Part shown: one piece after another, positions 35,218 through 47,757 of the stretch
How positions within the stretch are numbered: position 1 is the first letter of the stretch
Layout: every line of letters starts with the position of its first letter
Assembly: GCF_014805685.1 (NCBI RefSeq)
Contig: NC_060900.1
Location: 5,517,101 to 5,581,100, forward strand
Direction of reading: 5' to 3'
DNA: 64,000 bases
Origin: Silurus meridionalis
Lineage: Eukaryota; Chordata; Actinopteri; Siluriformes; Siluridae
Position numbers and translations under genes: made by a program
The notes under the pieces: generated by a model
What the model was told of the DNA's origin: nothing
Database searches by the model: none
The model's input: only the letters and a program-made list of their open reading frames with translations

Positions 35218-36917
35218 CTACGAGCCGGCTTCTTGCTCTTGGCCGAGTGCTGTCAGCAGCAGACCCATAGGTGTTCTCTTCAGCCCAATGCTCTCCAGCT
35301 TGTTCTCCACTTTATTCTTTAAACTTCGTAGCCTTGTTGACGCATGGATCAGAATCACTGAGAGAGAAAGATTTAACGCATTATTAACAGGAAAGCGAGA
35401 TTCCTAGTTGTCTTGGTTGTCGGTGGGCAACAACTTAAGCAGGGCAATACTGACGAAGAACAATCGAATTATTTGTAATATCTAGCAGATTAAGTGCTCA
35501 ACATGCGAGTTAATGTGCTGTTAATACGATGAAAATAGAAATGATAATTATATTACAATATACATGGAATGTTCCAGACAAAAAAAATGTTCAAAAGAGT
35601 TTAATTTTGTACAATTACTTGGGTCTGTAAGAAAGAATGAGTACATTTTTTATTATTTTTTTACAACCCAAGATTTCCTGGCTTAGTTTAAGATCTCTTC
35701 AGCAGCAGCCTAACATCACTGAGTACATACAGTACAACACATTGAGATACTAACTTAAAATGGGGAAGGTGATGCCGAAGAGAAAGACGGACACCCCTCC
35801 TAAAAAGGAAAGCAGACAGTAGCAAGAGCCCAAAATGGCAATCAAACAGAGGGAAGGATGGTTTCTCCGGAAACGTCTCACTGTGGCCTTGTTCTCCGCA
35901 GCCCAGACGAAGCCCAGAAACACAGAGATCACCACAGCCGCTCCAAGTAAGAGCTGAAAGGGCCAGAAATACCTAAGCACAGTGATGAAAGAGGCATGAG
36001 AAATCAAAGTAAATGTGAGGGACAGGAGAGAAGGGGAAAAAGTTACACTTGGGACATGTTTCTAAGTGATTTCATTATTGAGTGATATTAAAAACAGTAT
36101 GTTCTTCACTATAACAAAGCGATATAGGAGATAGGGTGCTTCATTCAAGCATCAGTAGCAGTTTGGTGGTGCTGAGGGCCTGAGCCACTGGCCTTATGAT
36201 TAGGAACCTTCAATGAACCTATTCGAGTTTTGAGTTCTAATATTCAAGTCAAGTCAAGTTCATTTCTATAGAGATTTTTCCACAGACATTGTCTCAAAGC
36301 AGCTTTACAGAATTTATTATTTAAGTTGAATAGTGTGTATTTATCCCTGATGATCAGCCATGGTGACTGTGGCAAGGAAAAACTCCCATGGAGGACATGA
36401 GGAAGAAATCTCGAGAGGAACCAGACTCAAAAGGGAACCCATCCTCATTTGGGTGACATCAAGAGTGTGATTATAGTCTTTAAACAATATAGAACACTGG
36501 AATGTAAGATTATGGGTGATGTTCTTTCTACAGTCTTTTGTGGTTATAAAACCAGGAGCTACTGAGCAACTCATAAAATAGCTCAACATCTGTGATCATC
36601 ACAGATCCAACACCAGCTTCTCCATGCCAAAAACTTTAAACACTCAAGGAGGTCCAATGTCAAAACGCCACATTAAGTGGGATCCAATTGGCACTGGTAC
36701 GTCTCTAGATGGTTCGGGATGTACCTGTACATAAGGCAGAAAGGTCAAACTCAAGGCCGCTTTCAGCCCGCAGATGCATGATATCTGTGTCTGTGAGGTA
36801 ATATTACATTACTATTATAATTGGCAAACTTTGGCTCTCAGTTTTTATGCTTCATCCCTGAAACAATGCTCCATCACCTCAAACCTTGGCCTGCTCCAAC
36901 GGTTGGAACGTTTGGAA

Positions 36918-36980
<63 letters not shown>

Positions 36981-37841
36981 GTGTGTGTGCAACTTTGCCC
37001 AGTTATGAAGATGAACAAAAGCAAGCAAGCACACACACACACACACACACACGTCTCAAAGGTGCAAATCTTCACCCTATTACGACTTGCCCCAGCACAG
37101 AAGCGAACCCCAAAAGATAATGACGTGACAGACAGGAAACAATGGCAGGAATCTCACTCGGGCAAATGTGCATAAGTGCAATAATGGGGAAAGATCACAC
37201 TTATGGGGACTCAGGGGGAAAAGGCTGCAATGGACTTTAATAGAGCAGACAATAGGAATCCATGTATTATGTATAATATACATACACTATATATACACTA
37301 CTACTATAAACATACATACATACATACATACATACACATTATATATACCCTGCATCTGTTAACAGCCCTGTGTATTCATTTACCCGCCATATAGTGTGTG
37401 TGTGTGTGTGTGTGTGTAAAATAACTCCAGATTTTAACCCAAAGCAGTGTTTTCTGCTTTTAAAACCAGACAGAGGCCCAGGCTGATCAGAAAAAAAGAT
37501 GCTTGGACAATAGAAATGCTCTGACCGACTGTGCACATTTTGTGGTCGTTATTAATCTAAAAACGTCCATTCTTAAGAGGTTTTTGTGTGTCAATTGTGG
37601 AAAACACAACGCAACGCGGCGGCGGTCCTGAATGAGTGAACGCGTCATGGCTGTCTCCTTACCCGACCGCCAGCAGGAACGCCACCGCCGAGGCTAAATA
37701 GTTGCTCTGGTAATACAGCAGGTTGTTAATGATCCGGTTGTTCCACCTCTCTAAATTGCGGACATCTGGCACGGAGAAGCGGGCCGAATTGAACAAAAAA
37801 TCATCAAGGCTCCGGAAAGGCGGAGGCTGAACGTCCACCAT
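35218..37841 (-). CDS. praf2: PRA1 domain family protein 2
   Basis: A small four-pass membrane protein of the ER/Golgi, in the PRA1/Yip3 prenylated-Rab-acceptor family, thought to act in vesicle trafficking. Three exons: 37663-37841, 35755-35972 and 35218-35357. They total 537 nt and encode 178 residues, the same length as human PRAF2. The N-terminus has PPFRSLDDFLFNSARF and the conserved RWNNRIINNLLYYQSNY. Hydrophobic segments include ASAVAFLLAVG, LLLGAAVVISVFLGFVWAA and CYCLLSFLGGVSVFLFGI. The end KNKVENKLESIGLKRTPMGL, then LGQEQEAGS, is almost identical to human PRAF2 and excludes the paralogues ARL6IP5 and RABAC1. Junction phases (GG|G and A|TG) are consistent. A dispersed repeat and an (AT)n run sit in intron 1. 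Confidence 0.95.
36240..36740 (-). repeat. Dispersed teleost repeat in praf2 intron 1
   Basis: Reverse-strand relative of 2770-3012: agcagctttacagaattta, then gaggaaccagactcaaaagg and gggaacccatcctcatttgg. It occupies about 500 bp of praf2 intron 1. Confidence 0.6.
36917..36979. repeat. (AT)n microsatellite in praf2 intron 1
   Basis: About 30 AT units, followed by short GT and AC runs. Confidence 0.93.
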
Positions 37842-37859
37842 TTTCGAGGCGGCTGAGAA

Positions 37860-37880
37860 ACTACGTTACCCAGCATGCAG
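37860..37880 (+). promoter_or_regulatory. ZNF143-type element in the praf2 promoter
   Basis: ACTACGTTACCCAGCATGCA starts 19 bp upstream of the praf2 ATG. It closely fits the ACTACA.TTCCCAGCATGC element bound by ZNF143/THAP11 at housekeeping promoters. Confidence 0.65.
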
Positions 37881-38950
37881 TGCAACCGGGAGACGCATCA
37901 GAGTCAGACGCAGCTGCCTGAGACAAAACGTGTTCGATCTGTTATATCGCCTGAGAGATCTGTTCAACTGGACTACACATACACACAATCTACCTCTTAA
38001 TACAATCACGGCTATAGAAACAGTCAATATTATAGAGAAACGCCGTTTCAGCATCACAGACAGGAATCTCATACAATAAAAATGAGTGCCATTACTAATG
38101 CAAAAAACCGAATGAACACAATTCAACAAGTCTCCTTTCACTGCAGCCACAGCTGCACGACCCACAAACATCATCTCCTGCTTTTTATTAAAAAAAAAAA
38201 AGTCTGCCTTGTAAATGTCCTTGTAAATATCTGCAGCCAAATCAATTTCTTCTTCTTGGTCATCCATTGTGGAATGAAAAAGATTGTTAAATTCACACAA
38301 ATTATATTTGAGCTTGTGCAGTTTTGCAGCAGATGCTGATGTGACTGGACGTCGGCGAGTGAACAAATCCCTTAAGACCCACCACTGTTACGTCGTTCAT
38401 AGTCGAGACCTGTTATTTACACTCCTATTTGCTTTGAGTCTGGATTTTCCTCTAGATTTGTGTTCATTTAGAGTTTATGTCAGCCACTAAGGTCTGGTGT
38501 TTACACAACATTCCAATTCATCGCAAACGAGTTTAAGTCTGGTTGATGTCAAGGCTCTGTGCAGGATTTTTATTTTTAACTGGTGGGCCCTTGAACAAGG
38601 CCCCTAGCCCGCTCTGCTCCAGGGTTGCTCAATCATGGGAGACCCTGCACTCTGACTTCAGCTTCCTAACAATCTGGGATACACAAAGAAAGAATTTTAA
38701 TATGCAGTAATGTATGTGACAAGAAAAAGCCTCTTTCTTTCTCTTTCATTATTAACACACATCATCTCCGTGGATCCCACTTTGTGCACATGGGCATTGC
38801 TATGCTGGAACAGAAGTTGGCAAGCTAAAAAAATACAACTTTGCAAGCTGTAATTCTAAAAATTATATTTTTAAAATTTTGTAGTAATATTTTAGGAAAG
38901 AACCAAAAGATGGGTGTGAAGGCCAAACCTTCAACCATATTATGTATAGA

Positions 38951-39131
38951 AGTGGTAGATTATTGGTTATGGCATTGGACTTGGATCTGAAGTTCGTAAG
39001 TTCAAATCCCAGCAGCACCAAGCTTTCACTCCTTGGCCCCTGAGCAAGTTGCTGCCACCGTAACTGCTCAGTTGTATTAATGAGAAAATGTTGTCACTCT
39101 GAATAACAGCGCCTGCCAAATGCCATAAATG
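38951..39131 (+). mobile_element. tRNA-derived SINE
   Basis: The head is tRNA-like with a B-box (gttcgtaagttcaaatccc), followed by ccctgagcaagttgctgcc and a tail ctgccaaatgccataaatg. Related copies lie at 42560-42670 (minus), 56168-56310 and 62608-62790. Confidence 0.75.
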
Positions 39132-39763
39132 GATGTAAAAAAAAAAATTAATTCAACATCTTTTTGGATCTTCATTCATTTCAAGTACTTGTACATTTCT
39201 AACAATGTGAGTTTTTGCCTTCAGGTATAAACGAACACAAATTACTTTCTTGAAAGACGTTCTTAAAATCAAGATGCAAGCAGGCAAGGGAAATACAGGA
39301 AACAGGGAGAGGTGAAGGAATCTGAAGGATACACAAAACTATTTGCAGTTTGTTTTAGTACAAATAATTTATAGTGTCTAATTGAGTATTACTCAACTGT
39401 TTTAAGTGCAATACTCTAAAATTGACAACACATATATACTCTGTATAGAACTGTCTGATAGAACGAGCAGCCACTGACATACTAGTCAGAAGTAGCAAAG
39501 AAGGAAAAAAGAAAGGTAACATAACAGTAGGCTGCCCACACACCTTTAGTGCTTGGCAGCAATAATAATAAAAATCATCATCATATGGAACTTCCCTGTA
39601 TTGTTCTTCAGTACAGAATACGTATATATGACAAGATGACCCTGAGTAATTACTGTGTACCAGCTTTAGGCAGAAAAAAAAAATCTGCCAAAGCTAAAAT
39701 AGAAAAAAACCTTTTCCACTTTCCAGTCTTTAGTGTCACAGTCACAATTGTAGAAACTCTGTT

Positions 39764-41640
39764 CTACTGATATTGTCCATATCCGTGACTCTCCTGCCCC
39801 TGGCCGCCGTCTTTCGGAGGAAGTTGACTAGGATCCTCCATAAATGGACTAGCTGAAAATGAGGAGGGGAGAAAAAAAAAAGTGTCAAATTAGTCCTATG
39901 TTATTTATTAGAAACAATGTTAGACATGCTTATTCATCTAACAACCAGTCAGGGATGTGCTAATATTAATTTATGATGCATGTATTTTAAATATAAAATA
40001 GAATTTTGTCATTTGTATTTGAGTGGGTTGATAAAAATGGATATATATTTGTGTTTTGTATTTTTGTGGATTTAAAATACTGTAAAATTGTACTGTAAAA
40101 ACGAAGTCTACATGATGACATCATACAAATGCAGCTTCTGATTGGTGCCTACTCAGTAGTTTGCCCAGACTTGTTGAGTTTAGAACAGAAAATTGGTCCA
40201 TATGGAAGAAGGTGGTCAGGGTAAGAACAGTGCAGGCTGCCAGCTTTCTAATAGGTGTCCACTGTTCGATAAATAAACATTTGGCTGCCGAATAATGTAC
40301 CCTAATTGAAGTAGCTGTTTAGTAGGATCATCATTTTGCATACCATTACATGAATGACTGCCTGACAAAAGAAATATTATTATATTTATGATTAACAATC
40401 AAATGAATAATTAGATAGAAACTAGTTGCTATGAACACAGGTGTCAGTCGTCTTCTTATGAATGACGTATTTGTCATTGAGTCAGTGTTTCTGATGCAAA
40501 GTAGCCCTTCGTTACCAGTAACTAAATCAGGATACAATTATGAGACATTCGCAAACTTTTAAACATCAAACGGTTAAAAACTAACCTTCATCTGGGAGAT
40601 TACAGGGATTATTTATGTGACTCTTTGATCTGTTAACTGGTTGCATATGTCAGATTTATTGCATGACTCAGCCTGAAAAAGCTTTTGCTATAAAACTTAA
40701 TCAACTGAGTGGGTGTAATGGTGAAGGAACAGATTGAATAGGCAACAGATTGAATAGACCAACTGATGGAAGGTTTGCAAAGAAATTTCATTCTCCCTTG
40801 TAAGAGTATTTCTTTAATATTTTTAAAATACAAAAATCCAGTAGTTTATATTGATACACTTAAAGTTAGGGTATTTGGTATTTTATGTGAAAATACATTT
40901 TAATGTATCTTTGTGCAATCCTGTCATGTCATGGTAGCAGTATAATGTGAAAAATCATGCAGATTCAGGTCAAGATTTTGAATCAATTTTCAAGACGCAC
41001 TTCAGAATGAGGGGAGAGGTTATCATTGGTTTTCTGATCATTTTCTTCTCACCTCTTTTAAAAACTTTTTTTTTTTTTTTTTTTTTTTACTGCTCATTGA
41101 ATGTTCTTTCTTTTTTTTTCAAAAGGATATCTATTACATTTTTCTCACTAACAGTCAGATCACATGTTTTCCCCATTTTGATGTTTCTTTGAACATTGAA
41201 CTGGAGCTCTTGACTTATATACTGTATTAAAAGTTGTATACATTGTGCTGCTGCTACATGATTGGCTGATTGGATATTTGTATGAATGTGCAGGTCTACC
41301 AACAGGTATTCTTAATACAGTGCCTGGAAAGCGTATAATCCTGATTCTGAAATAATGTTGGGACTAATGATAAATTATCCCGATTTCTTTTAACAAGCTA
41401 TAATCTCGAAGACCGGCAATAATCTTAACATGTGATTTCTCAAAAATACACGTTGTATCCGTTGGTGCGGTACTTACGATTCTGGAATTGTTGTGCCGTG
41501 TATCTGGTAAGTAAAATACCAACACCCTCAATTAGGGCCAGCAGCACCCCACCCATCATGGCTGAACCCACCATAGCCAAAGGTCCACCTGCAAATGCAT
41601 AAACATTGTATAAACATTAAATATAACTATATTATATTTA

Positions 41641-41694
<54 letters not shown>

Positions 41695-44424
41695 TCTTAC
41701 TGAACCTTATGCACATTTTTTTTTTACTGCCCAGAGCCTTAATATTTGTTTGTTGTAACTAATAAACAGCTTTTTTACTGTACATATACATTACATGCTG
41801 TACATATACATGAACATCTCAGAAATCTCAGCGAATTCACGAGGTTGGGATTTGAACTTCATGTCAGAGTGCAACTGGGAAAGGCTTTGCATTAACCCGT
41901 GATAAAACGGGGCCGCAGTGTAAACCTGATTTCATGCAGGTGGACACTCACTCCGTGCAGCCAGTATGGCTCCTGTCATAGCTCCGCTCGTGATGGAGTT
42001 CCACGGGTCCTCTTTCCCCCTGAGCCGCACCAGGCCGCAGTCTATAGTGGAAAAGAGACCTCCCCACACTGCAAAACTACCTGCAAGACGTAACACAATA
42101 GGTCCTAATGAGCAGAAGTAGTCTTATTTGGCACCTTGTTCCTGGAGGAACACTGTTGCTGTGTGCACAATCAACTGTCTACGGTTAAAATGAAAATAAA
42201 AGCTACTTGAATTAAACATTTTAATCATGGATTAAATGTTAAAAATTATTAAAATTAAAAATGTCTGGGAAAAGTGTAAATAAAATTGTTTCCAGCTGTC
42301 TTTTGGTGTGACAACGTGAACAAAAATGTTTCCTGTTTCGCAGCTGTTCCACAGCGTTAAATGTGACCTTAGCTGAGAATGTGTATGATTTTTTTTTTTT
42401 ATAAACACTTGTTAGTCTTGCCAATTTGCTGTAAGATGATAAAGTCTTTTGACTTGTCACATGTACATTACAGCACAGTGTACATTCCATGCATTTCACA
42501 TATCCCAGCAATATTAAGAGCGCAGGGTCAGCCATAATACAGAGCCCATGAAGCAGATAGGTTTAAGTGCTTTACTCAAGGGCCCAACAGTGGCAGCTTG
42601 GCAACACTGGAGCTTAAATCCATGACCTCTGATCAGTAACCCAGAACCTGAACCACTGAAGCCCCACTGCACTGTTATTGGGCAGGTTATAAGAAAATAA
42701 ATGTTTGAGTAACAGTAACAGTGCATCATATTACACCATCCATGATTATTTTCTTATAACAGCACAAATTAAAATGTTTATTCTTTACATATTGTGAGTT
42801 CCTGGTGTATAATGTGCTTTTTTTTTTTTTTTTTAATAGTTATGTACTTTTTTCAACACTTAGATCTGATTGTTATCTGATTGTCAGTATGTGTCATGTG
42901 AAGAGAAATCCTTCCAATCGGAATAAAGTGCCCAAAAAGGAATGAATATTGTAAGAAAAGTAATTTTTTTAAACTCCAACCCCTGCCAGCTCTCATTTAT
43001 TAACAATAACATGATCACTGAGGGAACAGCTGATAAAATATTGAAATTCAGGTCACTAATTGTCTGTGTGCTTTCTTTAAACCGAACCTCATTTATAGAA
43101 ACGAACATTAGAGACGGCTCAGTGCAATAACAACAGAGAACACAATGGAAGGACAACAACAACAACAAAAAAATCTCACCTCCAATCTGTGGAGCTCTGA
43201 TGCGCACGGCATTGGCACTGCCTTTCAGACGATGTCGTGCACCCTGATGAAAAAAATCGAGGCTGTCGTTTATGTAGTTAAGCAGAAACAAGAGCAATAA
43301 GCTTTTTCTTTTTTATAGTTTAACTACTGAAACTTACCATCGGGGCATTTCGAAAGCCTTTGACGGCCTGAAAAATTCCTCCACCGATGGCTCCCATAGT
43401 GAATGCACCCCCACAGTCGTCTACTATTCTCCATGGACTGAACACACACATAGAATATACACAAATGATGTATGATCCCACAGGTTGCATCTTGTCAGCT
43501 ACTCAATTACTAAAACCAACCAGGTATTAGTGCTTTATATGCTCCAAGTTACCAAGTACAGTCTCTTAACACCCATATACCTCAGTTACAATGGCTCACT
43601 TTTGTGTATTCATATACTAAACACAGCAGTTATACAGATCAGGCTGTGTGTTGACAGAGTGCAGTGAAATCCATATAACTTCACAAACTACAAAAACAAT
43701 GTTTTTTGTAAGGACTTTTGGAAGGAGTCTCCAGTGTCAGCAGGAAAGTGTTTGGTAAGTTCTCCAGTTCAATCATTACATGACAAACTACCTTTCCTGA
43801 GAGAGATAAAAGAGATTTGATCAGAGCATTAACTTAACTAAAAACTGCATATTATACACTGGATCCATCTGTGTTTATAGGATCAGTGGATCAGTTGTGA
43901 GGATTTTAAAACACATTATATTTTTATTTACATTTATGGCTTTTGACAGACACCCCTCATCCAGAGCAATTTACAACTGTGCAGTTGAGGGTTAAGGATT
44001 TTGCTCAAGGCCCCAGCAATGTTTTTATGACGCTGGGACGCTTTATGACGCTACGACCTGTTACACTGTTATGAACTTTGGCTACAATGAATACTAATAA
44101 CGTCTGTCTGATCGAATGCCAAGTGAATCTTATATAGAAGTAAACAATATACTTGCTAATCTTTGAGAGCACGAAATTAAGCTATCAAGGCTACAACCTG
44201 GTAATGAATTACGACCCTAAATTAATAATTGTGAGATATCAAATAGTCGAACAGTGTGCGCTACAAAACTATACCAGCTTATAAAAGAGTAACTGAAATA
44301 ACAGAATGTATATTATTTTATTATTATTTGTATTTATTCTTGCTATTAAAAACGCGACCTATTAGATAAATAAAGCTGTCACGCATGTTATACTTTACCA
44401 AGGTTCACGAGCATATTCCTCCAT
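39764..44424 (-). CDS. timm17b: Mitochondrial import inner membrane translocase subunit Tim17-B
   Basis: Tim17 is a four-helix core subunit of the TIM23 complex that moves presequence proteins into the mitochondrial matrix. Six exons: 44399-44424, 43338-43437, 43180-43243, 41952-42080, 41478-41588 and 39764-39852. They total 519 nt and encode 172 residues, as in human TIMM17B. It starts MEEYAREPC, keeps [15 protein letters not shown] and the Tim17 core ([45 protein letters not shown]), and ends [17 protein letters not shown]...GYGQYQ. The [12 protein letters not shown] end is TIMM17B-like rather than TIMM17A-like. All junction phases agree. It is head to head with pqbp1, as in human. Confidence 0.95.
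41641..41690. repeat. (GT)n microsatellite in a timm17b intron
   Basis: About 24 GT units, 50 nt upstream of exon 41478-41588 in transcript terms. Confidence 0.93.
42560..42670 (-). mobile_element. tRNA-derived SINE fragment in a timm17b intron
   Basis: Reverse-strand match to the SINE family: actcaagggcccaacagtgg, then ggagcttaaatccatgacct and gaaccactgaagccc. Confidence 0.55.
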
Positions 44425-44930
44425 GATAAACTACGGTAAGTGTCGCTGTGACGCCATATTTAAGCGCCGGTCGACTGCTTGTGTATATCTCCGTATCTTT
44501 TTTGTGAGTTTTTTTTAACACTATGGTAATACAATAATATAAGTTTATTGCTATTATAAAAAATTATTTACAACAAAAAATAACAAATAATGCTAAATAT
44601 TTATAAAGTCTCGAAAACACCAAAAGAACCAAACACAACTGTGGGCGGAGTGTGACGTAAAATTCCTGCGCCACCCGAGAGCCTGCTTCACTTGAATGAG
44701 GCGTTAGGAGCGTCTGTTTATGAAGGTAAATGTAACCGTATTTGGCGTGGTATTATTTTTTAACGGCGTATAAGATTCGCGTGTTGTATTATATATTAGC
44801 TGTATTAATTATATACTGTAAACTGTAATCTATAAGTCATATAGCGTTAACATTATGCTAGCTGGAGCTAGGTCAACTCTGCGTAGCTACACAGAGTAAA
44901 ATGAAAAATGTCTGCCTGTTTTCTCTCCAG
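44425..44930. promoter_or_regulatory. Shared promoter interval of timm17b and pqbp1
   Basis: Only 506 bp separate the two start codons, and the genes diverge. The interval has a GC box (gggcgg, 44643-44648), a CRE-like tgacgtaa (44653-44660), and gccatatt, a YY1-like core, near 44451. A pqbp1 5' UTR exon probably ends at 44725 (tgaag, donor gtaaat) and splices to the acceptor ctctccag directly before the pqbp1 ATG. Confidence 0.6.
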
Positions 44931-45324
44931 ATGCCTCTCCCTCCAGCTCTCCTGGCTCGCCTGGCAAAGCGAGGAATCGTGAAACACTCAGACCATGGTG
45001 AGGTGTTTACCTTCATTATTATAAGTAAAACACATCCAGGTTTCACCCACTAGTGTCTGACTGAGTGTTTTGTGTTTGTGTCTTGCAAGAACCCGAAGAG
45101 GAAATCATTGCTGAGGATTATGATGACAACAACGTGAACTATGAAGCCACAAGGCTTGAAAATCTCCCCATGAACTGGTACAAAGTGTTTGACCCAAACT
45201 GGTGAGTGCTTCAGGGTGTAATTCAGAAATTATTGATTCAGATTGGGATGGTGGGCATTTTCTTTAACAGCAGCTCAAACCACAAGCTTTAACTACACAC
45301 AGAGACTATGATTGAGACTGAAAT

Positions 45325-45369
<45 letters not shown>

Positions 45370-47350
45370 CAGAGTGAGACTGGGATAGGGACAGAGACAG
45401 AGTGAGACTGGGATAGGGACAGAGACCGGGATAGGTGAATAATTAAAGAAGACTATTATATAAAGCATTCAGGGGTCATTTTCTACTGCAGCTCCATTTG
45501 TAAACTATAAGCTTTTGTTAAAAGAGAAGCATCATGGAGGTTTAAGGACAAAACTCCAACTGAGTTGGAATGGATTGCTGATCATGAACACTGCACTAAT
45601 AATGTTATGTTGGGTATTTGACTACATTTTCTGTATTCATGGGACATCTGCTGGGTATTGTAGTGTCAGGGAGGTGAGACATTTAGTTAAAACACTAAAG
45701 GCTAAAAAACGCAACTCTGAACCAGACTTGAACAGATGTGAAATAATTATAAAAGTGACTTTCATGAGAGATTGGTAACCCAAAATACTGTGTAGTCATT
45801 TTATTTTAAAACACAAAAGTATGGGCTCTTGTTTAGATTCTTGGATGATTTTTGTCCAGGCGGAACATTTTACTGGATTTGATTTGTATGTAGAATAGAA
45901 TCTGTTAAAGGCATAAACGCTGCTATGGTTTGGATAAGTTTAATCAAAAAATGTTTATCCAAAAGAATACGACGGGACGGCATGACTGCTGGGGCTTTAC
46001 GTCATGTTCAGTTCTTGTATACAGTTCTCTGTTTATATCTTTACTGACCAAAGAATCATTCGTCTTTGCTTCAGTGGACTTCCGTACTACTGGAACGTGG
46101 AGACTGACCTGGTGTCCTGGTTGTCTCCCAATGACCCTTCTGCAGTCATCACCAAACCAGTGAAGAAGCTGAGAGGTAATGAATTGGAGCGAGAAGCTTT
46201 TACGCTTTTCCTCAAAACCTGTCTTTGTATAGTGATACTGCAGGTTCTTTGTGGTGACTTTTCTTTTTTTTTTAATATATATATAGCATGAGAAATATTT
46301 TTGTCAGTTTTTAATAACATCACGTCAGGCCATTATAAGCACCAGTGACATTTTAAGATATCGCAAAGCATGTCACAGTATAATTGCATTATCCTACACC
46401 ATTAGGCTGTTCATCAAACAGGAGAGATGAGCTGCTAGGGAAAAAGTCTTGTCTTTCTCAACTTGAAAGTCGATTATAGTACAAAGCTCAAGCCGAGACC
46501 GAGATGAAGTGGTTGAAATGCAAAAGTAGTACAGAACTCAACCGATCTGGTTGAAATGCTGCTTTTTTTCCCCTCTGCCCCTCAGTCGAGATCACAGAAG
46601 ACAGAGGGGATGCTCATCAGGAGAAGCCCGACAGAGAGCGCGATCGCGACAAGGAACGGGACCGAGAGCGAGACAGAGATCGGGACAGAGATCGTGATCG
46701 TGACCGAGATGACGGGAGAGAGCGAGACAGAGAGCGCGACAGGGATAGGGACAGAGACCGGGACAGGAGAATGAGGAGAGAGGACAGCGGCCCGTACAAC
46801 AAATCTAAGAGAGGTAAACCCCCCAAATTCCTTCTGTTTCAAATTCAAACTGACCTTTTTTTTCTTGAAAATTTTACATTTCCTCAGTTAAAACATTTGA
46901 TGTTTGTTCTATTGTGCAGAAAATATGGGTTCATGAGATTTGCCAATCATAGTGTTTTTGGAATTGGTGGTGTAAATGTTACATTCTGTTTCTTTATGCA
47001 GGTGGAAACAGGAATAAGGAGGAGTTGGATCCTATGGATCCCAGTGCCTACTCAGATGCACCGAGGTGACCATTTGATCCAATGAACACTTTGTTTTTCC
47101 TGATCATGTCTATTTAAAAAAATATATATGAAAGGTGCACGTAAACAACCGTTTGTCTGTCCGTGTGTGCGCACCCAGGGGCTTGTGGTCCACCGGGCTT
47201 CCCAAGCGTAACGAGGCTAAGACGGGAGCGGACACCACGGCAGCAGGACCCCTGTTCCAACAGAGGCCGTACCCCAGTCCTGGAGCCGTGCTTAGAGCCA
47301 ACGCCGAGCACACCAGACGTCTCGAAGAGGATGACGACGACGACGACTAA
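44931..47350 (+). CDS. pqbp1: Polyglutamine-binding protein 1
   Basis: A nuclear WW-domain protein that binds polyglutamine/proline-rich partners and the U5 protein TXNL4A (U5-15kD), acting in pre-mRNA splicing. Six exons: 44931-44997, 45090-45201, 46075-46175, 46586-46813, 47002-47065 and 47179-47350. They total 744 nt and encode 247 residues (human 265). It starts [15 protein letters not shown]. The acidic [11 protein letters not shown] precedes the WW domain (about residues 45-80) with [23 protein letters not shown] and SPNDP. Exon 4 encodes a long Arg-Asp/Arg-Glu repeat. The C-terminal TXNL4A-binding part is highly conserved ([20 protein letters not shown], then [18 protein letters not shown]). 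It ends with six Asp residues, unlike human. The ATG is immediately after a splice acceptor, so the 5' UTR is in an upstream exon. Confidence 0.96.
45329..45363. repeat. (AG)n microsatellite in pqbp1 intron 2
   Basis: AG run followed by imperfect repeats of gacagagtgagactgggata. Two further AG runs lie at 51629-51659 (gpkow) and 57378-57429 (its copy). Confidence 0.9.
46640..46772 (+). repeat. pqbp1: Arg-Asp/Arg-Glu codon repeat in pqbp1 exon 4
   Basis: Hexamer-like units (gaccga, gatcgg, gagaga, gatcgt) encode alternating RD, RE and DR dipeptides. Mammalian PQBP1 has related DR/ER and HDKSDR-type repeats here; this copy has only the plain dipeptide form. The reverse strand has an artificial Leu/Ser/Arg open frame. 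Confidence 0.85.
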
Positions 47351-47751
47351 GCAGAAGGAAAACCTCCTTTATAACAAGCCGGAGGATAAACAAATATGAA
47401 CAGCCTTTAAACAATGCATGCAGCCAAGCTTTCTGGACTGAGACATGCACGCTAAAGTTTATGCTTTTTGTAACAGTCGTGTCATTTTGCTGAAATTTGC
47501 CCACAATTTTACAGAAGAATTTGTCAGGTTCTTTTCACACGTAGTCTATAAAAAGCTGTATACCAGCTACGAGGCTTTTAGTAGCGACTCTTCACGTCTG
47601 TTCAGGGTGTTCTTAAATCTGTAACCTTCTATTAGACATTTTGTAATAGGACAGTAAGCACAATTCCTCTTTTACCTGTTGAATGATTTTGAAGCTTTCG
47701 GTGTTAAAAGGAAATTGACAATATCCTGCCTCGTCCAGTCGTGTAATTTGT

Positions 47752-47757
47752 AATAAA
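47752..47757 (+). terminator. Poly(A) signal of pqbp1
   Basis: AATAAA about 400 nt after the pqbp1 stop codon and the first canonical signal downstream, giving a short 3' UTR. Confidence 0.65.

Larger units (their letters stand above)
37842..39763. other. Between praf2 and timm17b
   Basis: The praf2 promoter side is at the left. A tRNA-derived SINE is at 38951-39131. An open frame on the minus strand at 37866-38366 has no recognisable domain and I do not call it. The last part is presumably timm17b 3' UTR. Confidence 0.5.

Noticed and set aside
37866..38366. A 166-aa open frame on the minus strand upstream of praf2
   Set aside because: No recognisable domain, atypical composition, and it starts at the praf2 promoter end; chance frame.
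38951..39131. tRNA-like sequence with a B-box
   Set aside because: Part of a multi-copy SINE with a shared non-tRNA tail, and no proper cloverleaf; not a tRNA gene.
46582..46848. Open frames on the minus strand opposite pqbp1 exon 4 (Leu/Ser/Arg and Val/Ser rich)
   Set aside because: Antisense shadows of the Arg-Asp codon repeat; no splice or start support.
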